The notes beneath the pieces are model-generated. The model was not told the origin of the DNA. It saw only the letters and a list, made by a program, of their open reading frames with translations, and ran no database searches. DNA of 64,000 nt, taken from contig NC_090990.1 of assembly GCF_041146395.1 (NCBI RefSeq), positions 46,510,001 to 46,574,000 of the forward strand. Direction: 5' to 3'. Positions 37,240 to 48,469 of the stretch are shown here, one piece after another. This stretch comes from Eulemur rufifrons (Eukaryota; Chordata; Mammalia; Primates; Lemuridae). The translations under genes were made by a program, and so were the position numbers. Position 1 is the first letter of the stretch. Each line of letters begins with the position of its first letter.

Positions 37240-37990
37240 CACTAGCTAAAAAGTATTTCTTGACAACCTACCGTATGTTAGGCACTGGGTATACAGGTAA
37301 AGTCTTTTGAACATAGACATGATCTCTGCCTTCATGTGATCTAGCGTGGATGGAGAAACAGACATAAAGTATATCAAAACATCAATATTTTGTAGAATTG
37401 CAACCTGTGATAAGTAACATGAAGGAAAAACAGGGCATCAGGAGTGACAATAACGGAGAGGTGATTTATCCAGAAGGGATGGAGTGGAGAGAAGTATGAG
37501 ACCCATCTCCAAATAAGAGCCATTTAAACTGATTTCTGAAAGATGAGAAGTGACCCAAGAGAGTGGACGCTGAGAGAAAGTATTCCCAGGAGAAGTAAGC
37601 ACATGGATAAGCCTTGATGTAGGCAAGAGTCTGGCAAGTTCAAGAGCCTGAAGATGAGTATATTCAGCAAGAAAGAGCTAAAAAGACAGGCGGGGACAAG
37701 ACCACACCAGGCCATGTAAAGGATCATGCTGAGTGCAGCTATTGGAAGGTGGTGAGCCAGGGGTGACATGCGGGAAGGCAGGCAAGACTAGGAGCAGAAA
37801 GTCTAGCTAGAAGGCTTTGGCACTTGTCCAGGTGGGAAGTGATAATGGCTTGGAACAGAGCAAGAGCCCGGATGGAGCACAGCCGGCAAATCTGAGAGAT
37901 ATTTTGGAGAAGAATTCACTTGGTGATAACCGGAGTGGGAAGTGAGGGCGCAGGAGGTTCCAAGGACATTTCCAGGTTTCTATCTTGAAT
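37240..37990 (-). repeat. L2 LINE, antisense, long copy
   Basis: It starts with the reverse tail ('ggcactgggtatacaggtaa') and passes 'gaagtgacccaagagagtgg', 'accaggccatgtaaaggatc', 'gtgagccaggggtgacatgc' and 'gtgataatggcttggaacag'. All are reverse L2 ORF2 text in the right order. Confidence 0.78.
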
Positions 37991-38350
37991 GACTTCATGA
38001 ATGAAGTCTAATGAATAACAACTTGTTAGTATAACTCTTAGGACTACACCAAAGCAGTAAGAGAGCCACTTATCTCTCACAAGCTCTCAGGCCAGCGGTG
38101 CTGTTCTGTTCTCATTGGATTCTGCAGGAACAAAGTCATTAATCAGGTGCTGGGGACACAGAAATTTTCCACCAACGTGCTCATCAAATTTTCCTATACC
38201 ATAAGCCAGAAGAACGTCGCTGAGCTATGAAAATTAGACTTGAACATAAACTTTAAAATTTTACTCTCAGCTCTGCAGACATGATTGTAGATGTCTGGCA
38301 ATTGAGCTAGGAGAACCCAAAAGTAAACAAATTTCCCCTTTGACATTATT
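37991..38350. other. Unique DNA, nothing recognised
   Basis: No repeat or coding features are seen. Confidence 0.35.
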
Positions 38351-38354
38351 TAAA

Positions 38355-38765
38355 TAACATGTTTCTTTGCTCACTGAACAGATTTTACTGAGCATCTTTA
38401 GTAAGAAGTATGAGGTAAATAAGATGTGCTCCCTGCCTGGGCAAAGAGTATATTCTATGGGGGGAGAAAGCGGTGTAACAAAGATGTGCATAACACGGTG
38501 TAGCGTGTTACATAGATCAATCAAGAGAGTCAGATTTAATAGATGACAGGATTGTTCATCCTACAGGGAGGATGGGTACATGCACATGGCTATGAAAGAC
38601 TTCAGAGAGGTTCTATTTGAGACAAGCTTTGAAAGACAGACAAGAGTTTGCTAAGCAGAGAAGAGGATGGGGGAGAAATTTCAAGAGGAGGAAATAGCAC
38701 AAGCAGAGTCACAAGGGTCTCAAAGAGCTCTGGGTGTTTCGGGCTAAAGCCCTAAGGGTGAATGA
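38355..38765 (-). repeat. L2 LINE, antisense
   Basis: 'gaacagattttactgagcat', then 'agagtatattctatgggggg' and 'aatagcacaagcagagtcac', is diverged reverse L2. Confidence 0.6.
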
Positions 38766-38769
38766 AATA

Positions 38770-39815
38770 TTAGGGTGTCGGATTCCAGATTAGAAATGTT
38801 TCCTTCTATTATGAAATCTGAAAAACATTACCAGCCTGATTTATCTGCAATCACTTGTCCCAGGTAGAGAATTCTAATTGGTATGGGTCCAAACCAACAA
38901 GGACCTCTTGATGTGACTGCTGCCTGAACATTGCCCGTGTTCATGTGAGCTTCCGGTTTGCGGACTGAGACGGGAGGTCCTCTTTCCCAAGATTCATAAG
39001 CAGTCCCACGACGTGGCCAGGCCTATAGGACCCAGCTTTCTCAGGTGCCTGGAAAGACGTGGCAGTGGCCCAAGGTACTGCTTATGTGGGCTGCAGAATG
39101 CAGACGATAGGAGAATAGTGACATTTAATCTCAGTCCAGCAAACTGGTATAGCTGCCCTTGTACAACAAACAGTAAGGCATAGTGAGTGACCACCACCAA
39201 AAAAAGCAAACAAAAAAAAGTGTGTGTGTGTGTGTGTGTGTACGTACGTATGTTATCTTTAAATTTTAATGGCTACTCAGACAGTCCTTAGAGAGGGAGT
39301 TGGCAGTTTCGACCTCCAAGGCTCCCCCACCTGTCTCCAGGCGCTGCAAACACAGCTGTGCAAGAAGGAGACAGTGACTGCTTCCAAGGAAAGAAATGGT
39401 GCGGTCTTGGGGGTGGGGATGGGGGCGGGAATGGTGGCACCTTTCTCACAAGCCGCCGTCGGGACAGGGCCTGTCTAGCAACCACAAAGATAAGTGGGAA
39501 GGACACGGTCAGACTTCACGTTAAGTAAAATCATCCAAGACCCAACTCAATGGCCACTTTCAAACCATTTTTTAAAAGGATGAGACAAGAGTACACAATT
39601 CAAGCTCAGAGGAGAACAAGGTAACACCACGCATCCTGGCAAGGCGCACGTTCAGGTTTTCTCCTTGTCTCAAGATGAAACGTAAGGACGATTTATGCAC
39701 TGTCATAGAACTTGTAGTTCTTTACACAAAACACAGAACTTCCTGGTAAAGTGCCTAGAAACTTCTTTATCTGTATTTCCCCAGGCTGCAAAGTGCACAC
39801 ATTTTTAAAGTTCAA

Positions 39816-39846
<31 letters not shown>

Positions 39847-40145
39847 GTCAACAGAGGCAAGATTTCAACAGACGCTGGTCCAAATGTTAGCAATTCTACA
39901 GTGGTCAGGGGTTTGCCGCTCCCAAAAGTAAGGGGGAAATTAGAAGAGGGAAAGAAGTCGTTTTAGAAGATGAAAACCAAAGCAAGGAGGTATTTTTGGT
40001 ATCATTTTAATCACAAAATAGCACGAATGCGGTCTGTGCCTGCGTGCTACCCAAACGTCAATTTGAATACCACTGAAACGCTGGTTTGAAAATTTCCATT
40101 TTTGTAATTTGCTTTCTTTTGTTAAGCCAAGACTTGAGAGAAACC
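38770..40145. other. Unique DNA, GC rising toward the CpG cluster
   Basis: A (TG)n run followed by 'tacgtacgtatg' lies at 39219-39252. A minor CpG group lies at 39340-39470 ('aagccgccgtcggg'). An A run of about 27 lies at 39820-39846. No repeat element is identified apart from these simple repeats. Confidence 0.4.
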
Positions 40146-40149
40146 TGGC

Positions 40150-40385
40150 AGCCGTCTCCAAGTCTGGCACGATTTCACCTCAGACGCACTCGGTTGGTTT
40201 GGATGTTGAGGGAGACCGCACAAGGCAGAGGGAGAAAGGGGAAAAGAGCTGGAGAGAGAAAAGCTACCGCCCGGCGGCCGCCCGGGAGAGCAGGCCCAGG
40301 CCTCGCAGCCAGGGGGTTTGGCTCCACCTACAGGAATCCGCAGGCAAAGGGACCAGACACCTCCGCGCCGGCAGAAACCGGGTGG
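40150..40385. promoter_or_regulatory. Small CpG island, candidate promoter
   Basis: I count 16 CpGs between 40153 and 40380, including the run 'ccgcccggcggccgcccggg' (40267-40286) with a NotI site at 40274-40281. Such density occurs nowhere else in this window except in young mobile elements. The sequence is not Alu or LTR. A donor-like 'gtaagg' lies downstream at about 40452. Open frames on both strands (about 105 and 94 codons) are GC-rich artefacts without domains. It could be the promoter of an unseen transcript or an orphan island. The direction is unknown. Confidence 0.5.
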
Positions 40386-40569
40386 GGGCTGGGGGCACCT
40401 TGACAACTAGCCCTACCATCTCCTAGCGAACAGGAATGGAGGCAGAGAGTGGTAAGGACTGGCAAGGAGGGATTTCCGTCACCAGGTCAGGAGAGGCGTC
40501 ACATTCAGCACAGTGATTCATGTTTAGAGGAGAAAAGATACCATGCCACCTCCTCCGATCTAGGAATTG

Positions 40570-40690
40570 ATTTAACTGGTTGAATGTAAACCCCATTGGA
40601 GGGCAAAGGCAGTATCTGGTCCCAGTACAGACCCAGCACATTGCATGTGCTCGGCCAATACTACTGAATGAATGAATAAATGAACAGATG
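40570..40690 (+). repeat. L2 LINE tail, sense
   Basis: 'ggagggcaaaggcagtatct', followed by 'actgaatgaatgaataaatg', is the L2 3' end. A run of about 22 A residues is at 40742-40763. Confidence 0.75.
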
Positions 40691-40889
40691 AATCTAGCCC
40701 ACTGAATAATCCCCCTGTCAAACAACAGAGACCTAATGTGATAAAAAAAAAAAAAAAAAAAAAACCATCCCCCTTTTTTTCAGGTATACTTATGAGTTGT
40801 GAGGCATTTTTTGCTGGCTAGTAATTGCTACAAAAATCCTGCACCGTGTAGACTAGTCCGGTGTCCACCTCCAATGTGCATATAGCACT

Positions 40890-41030
40890 AATCGAGAACC
40901 ATCAATGTCATCCCATGCCCTCGTTTTGCAGATGAGTAAACAGAACTGGAAAACGTGAAATGTCTTTTTCCCAGGTCAGCCAGTTTGTTGGTGATAGAAC
41001 TGGTTTGGGGCTAAATCTTCCTGACCTCTC
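40890..41030 (-). repeat. MIR SINE fragment, antisense
   Basis: 'ttttgcagatgagtaaacag' and 'ttcccaggtcagccagtttg' are the reverse MIR core. Confidence 0.65.
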
Positions 41031-41034
41031 TCGT

Positions 41035-41685
41035 GTTTATTTTCCAAGGCAAGAGAAGCATTTTGCCTTGCTGTGCATTGGCCTGCGTGGAAACTCTCAG
41101 CGGACTGGCTCTCAAAGGAGGAAGGCGGTTTCCCCACCTACCTGTTGTCCTGTCCCTGAGCTTCTGTCCCAGATTCTGCTCTGGGCCAAGGCAGCTGCTC
41201 ATGCTTCTTTCTCCAAAAAATCAAATGCTGCCTGGAGCTGATGCCAACTGGTTGCTAAACTTATGAATTCCTTTCTTAAAAGCCTAAGGGACAGAATCTT
41301 TGAGCTTGTGAGTTAGTAAGCTATAAACAGGCAGGTGCTTTGTTTTAGCAACACAGGTGTCTTATATCCAATATCTACTACATCTACTTACCCAAAGCAC
41401 TTAATAAGCAGTTATTGAGATACCCAATGATAGTTATAGATGAAGATGGTATTTACCGATTGAAATGGAATTTTTGCTGTAGGCAGTTAGCACTCCATTT
41501 CCAAATAAAAAGGTGAAGATCCTTCTGGTAAATGAGACTCCATTAGCATCATGTCAGATGAATATGATCTAGTAAAAGTTGGGGATTAGAAGATCCAGAT
41601 TCTAACCACAACCCATCTATAAAATGGAAATAACACTTTCATGATCTCTGAATGGATTAAAAATGAATCATTATCATTAATCACA
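41035..41685. other. Unique DNA; possible short MIR piece at 41600-41650
   Basis: No coding family is recognised. 'ccatctataaaatggaaata' near 41614 may be a scrap of sense MIR. Confidence 0.35.
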
Positions 41686-41689
41686 ATAT

Positions 41690-41925
41690 TAATAATAACT
41701 TTGAACTATTATTAAGTGCTTACTACATTCCAGGCTCTCTGCTAACCACTTTACATGCACTAATTTATCCTCACAACAACCCCATGTGAGTTACAATTCT
41801 TCTCCCCATTTTACGTCATGAGAGAACTGAAGCACAGAGAAGTTAAAATACTCACCTAGGGTTACAGTTTACAGCGATGGGCCAGTGTACTCCTATCTGA
41901 CTCTAGACTTCTAAACATTAATACA
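41690..41925 (-). repeat. MIR SINE, antisense, near full length
   Basis: 'ttattaagtgcttactacat' through 'ctctctgctaaccactttac' to 'gagagaactgaagcacagag' is the reverse MIR in order. Confidence 0.88.
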
Positions 41926-42084
41926 GTAAATACCTATTAGTTGATTCTATGCTGGTGGCGTTCAAATCTCAACCTCTAGTTCTGAGCTCTCAAGAGAACT
42001 CTGTCCTTTTATCCCCAAATACTGAAGTAATATCATTAATTGTACATTCCACTATTGTCTCAAGCTGGAAAGGGCTTAAGCCAA

Positions 42085-42870
42085 ACTCTTTTTTTCCTTT
42101 CATAAGCATTTGCTGAGAACCATTCATGTGCAAACCTCCATGGTTTGGAATCTAGAGCAGTGGCTCTCGACTAGGGGTGATTTTTGCAATCCAGGGGACA
42201 TTTGACGATGTCTGGAGACATTTTTGATGGCCACAACTGAGGGTGGGGGGTACTACTGGCATCTAATGAGTAAAGACCAGGGATGATACCAAATGTCTTA
42301 AAATGCACATGACAGCCTACCCCAAGAAAGAATTATTTGGTTGAAAATGTCATTAGCTCTGAAGTTGAAAAACTCTGGTTTAGAAATATAAAGATGAATT
42401 AGACAGATATCATCATCAATCATCTGATGGAAGAAATGTATGTATAAATTTTATATAAACACCTGCTTGATGACAGGGGTAAGTACCCCAAGGTCCATCA
42501 GGCAGGTATCTATGTGGGCTGGGGAAGTCTCAGTGGAGGAGGTGGCACTTGAGCCAGGCATCAAAGAAGAGATAAGATCTGGACTCCGGATAAAAGAACA
42601 AACAATGCGCAGGATGTGGGTGTACATGACGAATGTTGGTTTATTTTAATTGGAGTGGAGGAGGTGTGAAGGGGAGTAGTGGAGAAACAGGGGTAATGTT
42701 TTGCTGGGGCCAGATCAAAGGGAAGGACTTTGGACATTATGTGTAAGGAATGAAAAGCCACCTAGCATTTTCACATAGGGGAGTAATGTGATCAAAATGT
42801 TCTGGGGAGATGAATGTAGCAACTGAATGAAAATGGATTGCAGAGAGTAAATAAGAAGCTGTAGACAGAA
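42085..42870 (-). repeat. L2 LINE, antisense, split by an hAT element
   Basis: The reverse L2 tail lies at 42095-42157. It resumes at 42378 with 'aaatataaagatgaattaga' and runs on through 'gtggcacttgagccaggcat', 'gggccagatcaaagggaagg' and 'aggggagtaatgtgatcaaa'. The insertion at 42158-42377 breaks it. Confidence 0.8.
42158..42377. mobile_element. hAT-type nonautonomous DNA transposon in L2
   Basis: The ends are cagtggctctcga and, reversed, cagagtttttcaa. The inner text 'gacatttgacgatgtctgga' is diagnostic of a common MER-class hAT element. The flanks atctagag (42150-42157) and gtttagaa (42378-42385) are a plausible but diverged 8-bp duplication, with differences that are all transitions. Confidence 0.82.
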
Positions 42871-42929
42871 AAGTGTTACAACACTATTGCTATATATTTT
42901 GCTGTTTTAAAAGTCACTTAGCTATTCTT

Positions 42930-43155
42930 GTTATTATTAACAGCAGACAATAATTGAGTGATTATCGTGATTTGGGACCTAAGTTAAACACAGTATACAT
43001 AATCTGACTTAATGTTCCCCACTATCACCAGGATGTCCCCATTTTTAGATAAGGGAGCAGGGTCTTAGAGTAGATAGAAAGTGGCAGAGTCAGGTTTGGA
43101 GTCCAGCTCTGAGGACCAGAGACTTTTTTACTAACTGCTTTGTGTTCTGGGCACA
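42930..43155 (-). repeat. MIR SINE, antisense
   Basis: 'aacagcagacaataattgag', then 'ttagataagggagcagggtc', is reverse MIR, fairly diverged. Confidence 0.75.
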
Positions 43156-43159
43156 CGGC

Positions 43160-44290
43160 TGGGATTTTTAACCTCTTGACCAAACCAGGCTGTTCTCATT
43201 TCTAAGGTGAGCAGTAAAACCAAACAGCTCAGACCCCTGCTGGGAATGAGATAGTTTAGAACAAACAGACTCAGGAAATCTGCTCCTTGGCAGGCTGGAG
43301 CTGACTGTAGGGATAAAAGGAGTGTTTCTCAGGGCTAATTTTGGGGAAAGGGGAACATAGGCATACACCCTATCACAATACATTTTTCTACATTTATTTT
43401 GAGTTAAGTCGATTCCTCCCAGGAGGGTGGTGAATGAGACCAAAATAGGGCACAGTCTGGGATACCTGAACCAAAGATTAGGCTTCTTGTGTCCGGCCTT
43501 TCTTGCCTGATGGGGTTGCAAGCAGAAGATCTAAAGTGCAGAAAAGAAAGGCTGTGACTCAGAAATTCCTTGTTTACTTGGCTCCTGAACAGATTGCTAA
43601 CGAGGTTCAGGTGTGTGCTCTGGTTTTTGTTTTAGAGATATTTGGCCACAGGCAAGGAAGGAAAGGAAAGAAAAGGTGTCAACCATATCTGTGGACAGAG
43701 TGGGTGGCAGCACTGGAATTGGTGAAGGCACTGATAAAGGCATGGCCACACATGCCTGCTGGCACCAGCAACAGTGACAGGCCCTTGGTGGGCCTGTAAC
43801 TAGAGTATCTTTGGTGACCCAGGACACCAGCTTTCGTCTCCAAAGAAGATTCATTGCAAGGAACAAGAGAAGGAAAGGACCAAAATGTTGGCTACCACCG
43901 AGAAGGAAAGGACCAAAATGTTGGCTACCACCGAGAAGCCAAGGACCAGCAGGTAGAGTACAGGTGAGAACCTCCTTGAGCTCTTCCAGAACTATCAGCA
44001 AGGAATTGAGACGGTGGACGTGCTCACAGAGTAGGCTGGGTAGGGTCAGAGAGACACTGTTTCATGGTCATCTTTGCTATTCTATGTGACTCTTTGCAAC
44101 GAAGGACAATCTTTAAACTATTTTGGAAAGTCTGTGATCTATAATCTAAAGGTCAAAGGTTGCAAGATTCCAAGATTCCAATTCTTCTTTCTAAAATCTC
44201 ACAACTTTAAAGAACCATAGATTCTTGCCACACCTCTTAGATTTTTGACATTCTAATAAACACACATTTAAAAAAAAAAATCGGGCTACA
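43160..44290. other. Unique DNA with a 33-bp tandem duplication
   Basis: Adjacent plus-strand open frames (43503-43799 and 43811-44089) and an antisense frame (43597-44001) match no family I know. The duplication at 43867-43932 keeps all of them open. I see no splice or promoter evidence. Confidence 0.35.
43867..43932. repeat. Perfect 33-bp tandem duplication
   Basis: Two identical 33-bp units start with gagaaggaaaggaccaaaat at 43867 and 43900. A third, diverged partial unit starts at 43933 (gagaagccaaggacc). Identity of the first two units suggests a recent event. Confidence 0.95.
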
Positions 44291-44294
44291 ATCT

Positions 44295-44400
44295 CCCTCT
44301 CTAGACTTGAGTTCCTCAAGGTCAAAGATTGAATCTGCGGCACCAAGCTCAGGAGGTACTCAAGAAGTGTCTGCTGGGTTTAACTGAGTGCATCATTTGC
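44295..44400 (+). repeat. L2 LINE tail, sense
   Basis: 'ctagacttgagttcctcaag' and 'aggtactcaagaagtgtctg' resemble the L2 3' UTR. Confidence 0.6.
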
Positions 44401-44930
44401 CCAAAATATCAAGAGTATTCACTAAATGCATTAATATAATTTTTGAATCCAAATTTTATTTTCACCTATTAAAAAAGAAAAACCAACTTTTTGCATCAAT
44501 ATGCCTATTTTCACAAAGCCTTTGCCCACAGTCTGTAAGTTGTCCTAATACTAAGACCAAATGCCAAAAAGCAAATGTTTTCTTCTTGAGAAAATATGGA
44601 AGAGGCAATTATACTACAACATATGACTCAGAAGGATCTGCTTCGCTGTTTTTGCTTGTGTAAGTGGCATAATTAGGCCTCTTCAAACCAAACAGTGTCC
44701 TAAGAGTGAAAACCAGAAATCAAAGTTCTCACCAATCTGGCCTCTCTGTTTTGTTGCCCTACATGGGATATTCCTTTCGGAAATGAAGCTTGAGGCTAAA
44801 AGCAAAGCTATCAAGACTTGAGAGTCTCCAGACAACTGGAAATATCCCTGATCACTTCACACGCACACCACGCTTCAAACTATTTTGCTTGAATGCAGTA
44901 TGGTGGATAATACATTACCTAACATGGAAG
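44401..44930. other. Unique DNA, nothing recognised
   Basis: Short open frames (91 codons at 44388-44663) occur without features. Confidence 0.35.
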
Positions 44931-45206
44931 TACCAGGTTGGCTTTGAGTCTTTATTGAATACCTATTGTGCATTCCGTGCTGAGTTACAAGTCATAGAGA
45001 TTAGAACAAAAGCCAAATTATGACCCTGACCCCCAAAGTTTGGCTTATAAGCTAGTTGAAGAAAACACAGGGATTGCAGAGCAGTGGAAGACAATATTCC
45101 TTCCTCAAATACTACTGAGTGTGTACCGTGAGCGAGGCCCTGTGCTGTTCAGCTTGACACTTACTATTCACGTGGCATGTATTTATGGAATGCATTTGGA
45201 CTAGAC

Positions 45207-45353
45207 CACTGCTTCTCAAACCTTAATGTGTCTGTAAGTCACCTGGGGATTCTTATTCAGGAGGCCTGGGTTGGAGCCTGAGATTCTACATTCCAGCAAG
45301 TTCTCAGGGGATGCCGATGCTGTGGGTCCATGAGCACACTTTGCGTAGTAAAG
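45207..45353 (+). mobile_element. MER5A-like hAT element
   Basis: 'cactgcttctcaaaccttaa', 'gtcacctggggattcttatt' and 'ggatgccgatgctgtgggtc' are the MER5A signature in order. The length of 147 bp suggests a small internal loss. Confidence 0.85.
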
Positions 45354-45466
45354 ATCTATACAGTGTCCTAGTCCCTGGCTATACAGAGGTGAATACAGGG
45401 GCCCTGGCCCCTGTCCTACTGAAGCTCATATTCTCACAATGAATACAAATATTAAATAAGGAATTA

Positions 45467-45792
45467 CAGTTGGCCCTCTGTATCTGCAGGTTCTGCAGCC
45501 ATGGATTCAACCAACCACAGATGGAAAATATTTGGGGGGAGGAAAAAAACAATAAAAAAATAACACTACAGCAATAAAAAATGATACAAATAAAACACAT
45601 AGTATAACAACTATTTACGTAGAATTGACATTTTATTAGGTATTATAAATAATCTAGAGATGATTTGAAGTATATAGGTGCATAGTGATATGCAAATACT
45701 ACACCATTTTATATAAGGAACTTGAGCATCTGAGAATTTTGATATCAAGGGGTTCCTGGAACCAATCCCCTGAGGATACTGAGAGACGACTG
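45467..45792. mobile_element. Tigger-type (TcMar) nonautonomous transposon
   Basis: The ends are cagttggccctctgtatctg and, reversed, cagtcgtctctcagtatcc. TA dinucleotides lie at 45465-45466 and 45793-45794. The inner text 'aggtattataaataatctag' is typical. No transposase remains. Confidence 0.92.
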
Positions 45793-45888
45793 TACGATAA
45801 AGTACGGTGTTAGGGGATGTCCAAAGTCATTTTGAAAACATTGCGTGAGGGCACTTAACTTCACCTAAGGATAAAAAATAACTTTCCT

Positions 45889-46212
45889 GGCCAGGTGCAG
45901 TGGCTCACACCTGTAATTCTAACACTGTGGGAGGCTGAAGTGGGAGGATCGCTTGAGGCCAAGAGTTGGAGACCAGCCTGGGCAACATAGCTAAGACCTT
46001 GTTTTTAAATTTAAAAAAAAAAAAAAATTAACCTGACATGGTAGTACATGCCTGTAGTGCTGGCTACTCATGATGCTGAGGTGGGGGGATCGCTTGAGCC
46101 CAGGAGTTAGAGCTCACAATAAGCTATGATCGGCTACTGCACTCCAGCCTGGGCAACAGAGCAAGACCCTGTCTCTAAAGGAAAAACAAAACAAAACAAA
46201 ACAAAAAACAAA
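45889..46212 (+). mobile_element. Alu SINE (old)
   Basis: Dimer beginning ggccaggtgcagtggctcac, with an A-rich linker at 46013-46027 and a tail of CAAAA repeats. Confidence 0.93.
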
Positions 46213-46314
46213 CACTTTATTGAGGAAGTGATGTTTAGATTGATAAGAATTTGTTTGCAAACAGTAAAAGAAAGAAGAGTATTTCACAGCATGTTTGAAG
46301 GCATGGAAGTGAGA

Positions 46315-46480
46315 GAAAACAGATATTCAACAGATATTTACTGAGTTTTGCCACTGCCAGGCTCTGTGCTATGTATCAGACCTTAGCAATAAGGAAAGAG
46401 AAAGAGATATGGCAAGGTGGGCGATCTGATCCCTGCCTCAGAAGACACAGTCTATGGGGGAAGTCAGGAAGTTGACTATA
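46315..46480 (-). repeat. L2 LINE 3' end, antisense
   Basis: 'atattcaacagatatttact' and 'ccaggctctgtgctatgtat' are a fresh reverse L2 terminus directly behind the previous copy. Confidence 0.7.
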
Positions 46481-46504
46481 TGATACTGATTATAATACAG
46501 TATC

Positions 46505-46575
46505 ATAGTGTCTGGGAACAGTGCCCGGCACATCATAGGCACTCAATAAAGATATGTTGAATAAATGAATATATG
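46505..46575 (+). repeat. L2 or MIR tail, sense
   Basis: 'agtgcccggcacatcatagg' and 'ttgaataaatgaatatatgc' form a short 3' tail. Which of the two families it belongs to cannot be told. Confidence 0.6.
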
Positions 46576-46579
46576 CACG

Positions 46580-47950
46580 CTATGCTAGTGATAGGCACAG
46601 GATGACTTAGATATAATTGGGTACTAAGTTGAGTGTTACCAACTACAAGTGCCCTAGGAGTTCAGAGCACTAAGAACTCTAAGAGTGTGAACATGAACCA
46701 GACTTGAAGAAAGGGTCAAATCTGTGGGTTGTAGGGAAGCTCAGTAGACATCCATCATGGGAAGGAAAAACTACCAGTGACACTATTAGGAGTGAAGGAT
46801 GAAGAAAACAGAACATGAGCACAAAGCAGCGTTCTTAAACCTAGTACTTCTGAGGCATCTATGCGGCCCTAGAGATTATATGCAAAATCCTAAGTGTATA
46901 TGAGCAGGGCTCTTTTTCTGGAGAAAGGAACTAGAACTTTCTTTCATCAGATAGTCAAAGGAATCCACTGACCCTAAATAGGTTAAGACCCTCTGGGGGA
47001 GAAAAGTTAGCCTGTTCCAAGTAGCCTACGAATCACTTACTGATACAAATAATTATGCCAATGGACTCCTAACACAGAAAACTTTGGGTCTGAGGGAGCG
47101 GCAATGGTTTCAGTACTGCCTCTAAGTGGCATTTTAGCATTTCCTTGCTGCTTCCTGTCAATCCAGACCTGTCCACGTTGTCAGGGTCTCCTCAGCAGCC
47201 AGTGGAGATGCCTCCTTCCAATGGCAATTTATATGCACCAAAGTCCTTCTTCTTAATGAGTTTCCTGTGGGGACAATGCCCTCTTGTTAGAATGTCAATT
47301 GTTTACGTTTCTCTGATCTTTCTTCACAGTTTCTGTTGAGCAATAGTTGCTACAGCCACCTGAGCACCGAATGGGCAATTAATTGGAACAGATTTAATAA
47401 ATGTACTGGAGTAGGAAGATGTATGTTTATGGACTACAGTACGTTCATGGTCATGCATAACGGACCAGACACTTTTCCACCCACCTGCTTATGCTACCAC
47501 AGTGAACACAAAATTTACATACCTGGAAGAAAACAGTATTTTCTGAAACATTACTAATAAATGCAGCAAATTTGTCTGTTATGGGTAAACATCTCCTTGG
47601 CTTAACTTTGCACCATTCTATTTTTGGCTAAAAATATCTACAGTGTTTCCCCTTTCCATCTTCTTTCTAAAATACATTGGTGGTAATTGAAATGGCCCTT
47701 CTTCAGTCAAGAATTGGGGTTTTGTGAAAAAGTAATGAGCAATCCTTTTATTGGAGAATGTTTAAAGTTCTTAGAATAAAATGACTTTAGAGCAGAAATC
47801 CTAGCAACCAGGTTGTACTAATAGAAATGCAATGTCCAAAATGAGGAGGCTTAGACATGCCACATGAGAAACATTCTGTATTCAGTGCTTGATGCCACAT
47901 CATAAGAAGGATGACAATAGGCACCTGACGCTGGCACGTGCTCTTGGAAT
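46580..47950. other. Unique DNA, no gene recognised
   Basis: Two adjacent plus-strand open frames (47145-47339 and 47336-47557, 64 and 73 codons) overlap by four bases but in different frames, without domains. No mobile element is recognised. Confidence 0.35.
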
Positions 47951-47954
47951 GAAG

Positions 47955-48150
47955 GCAATGGCAGTAGCTAACATTCATGGAGCTCTTCCTTGGTGCCAGG
48001 CACTGTACCTTTAGTCTTCACAACCACCCCATTAAGAAACTCCTATTATTACCCCTATTTTACATATAGAGAAACCTGAGGTCAAGCACACAGTCAGTGG
48101 AGCAACTGGCAAGGCCACTCAGTTCTGTCTGACTCCAATGGACCTTCAGT
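47955..48150 (-). repeat. MIR SINE, antisense
   Basis: 'gtagctaacattcatggagc' through 'ggtgccaggcactgtacctt' to 'agagaaacctgaggtcaagc' is reverse MIR. Confidence 0.88.
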
Positions 48151-48218
48151 ATAGACAGTGTATTTTCAGTTAATCTTGCAGGAGATGATTAGTAATTATG
48201 ACACAGAAATCATTGCCA

Positions 48219-48249
48219 CTGGGTGTGTGTGTGGGTGTGTGTGTGTGTA
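48219..48249. repeat. (TG)n microsatellite
   Basis: A GT-rich run with two interruptions. Confidence 0.85.
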
Positions 48250-48259
48250 TTAGTCTTGT

Positions 48260-48400
48260 CTCACCAATCAGAATATACACACTGTGAAGGCAGTGACCAC
48301 ATTAGATACACACGTTTACTTCCCAGGCTGAGCACGGAGTTGGGCATACGTAGGTCTTTCTTGCGTCTTTTGCTGAATAAAATAACTAATTTCAAAATGT
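48260..48400 (+). repeat. L2 LINE tail, sense
   Basis: 'cactgtgaaggcagtgacca' and 'cttttgctgaataaaataac' resemble the L2 3' end. Confidence 0.5.
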
Positions 48401-48469
48401 TTCAAAAACCAATTTACCCATCAGATTATTGAGAGTTTTGAGGGGAAAGGACACTGTAAGGGTATGAAC

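Larger units (their letters stand above)
44935..46310 (-). repeat. L2 LINE, antisense, broken by three later insertions
   Basis: Pieces in order are 44935-45206, 45354-45464, 45795-45888 and 46213-46310. They are separated by a MER5A-like element, a Tigger and an Alu. Between the pieces the reverse L2 text continues ('aggtgaatacaggggccctg', 'gtacggtgttaggggatgtc', 'aaagaagagtatttcacagc'), so they were one copy. The first piece may include a second, partly duplicated L2 3' end. Confidence 0.65.

Noticed and set aside
40086..40426. Arg- and Pro-rich frames across the CpG island as a first coding exon
   Set aside because: High GC removes stop codons on several frames at once. No conserved motif or good start context was seen, so only the island itself is reported.
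43503..44089. Two consecutive plus-strand frames (98 and 92 codons), possible small gene
   Set aside because: They are in separate frames with a stop between them, carry no recognisable family, and a comparable frame is open on the other strand. The tandem duplication is noted separately.
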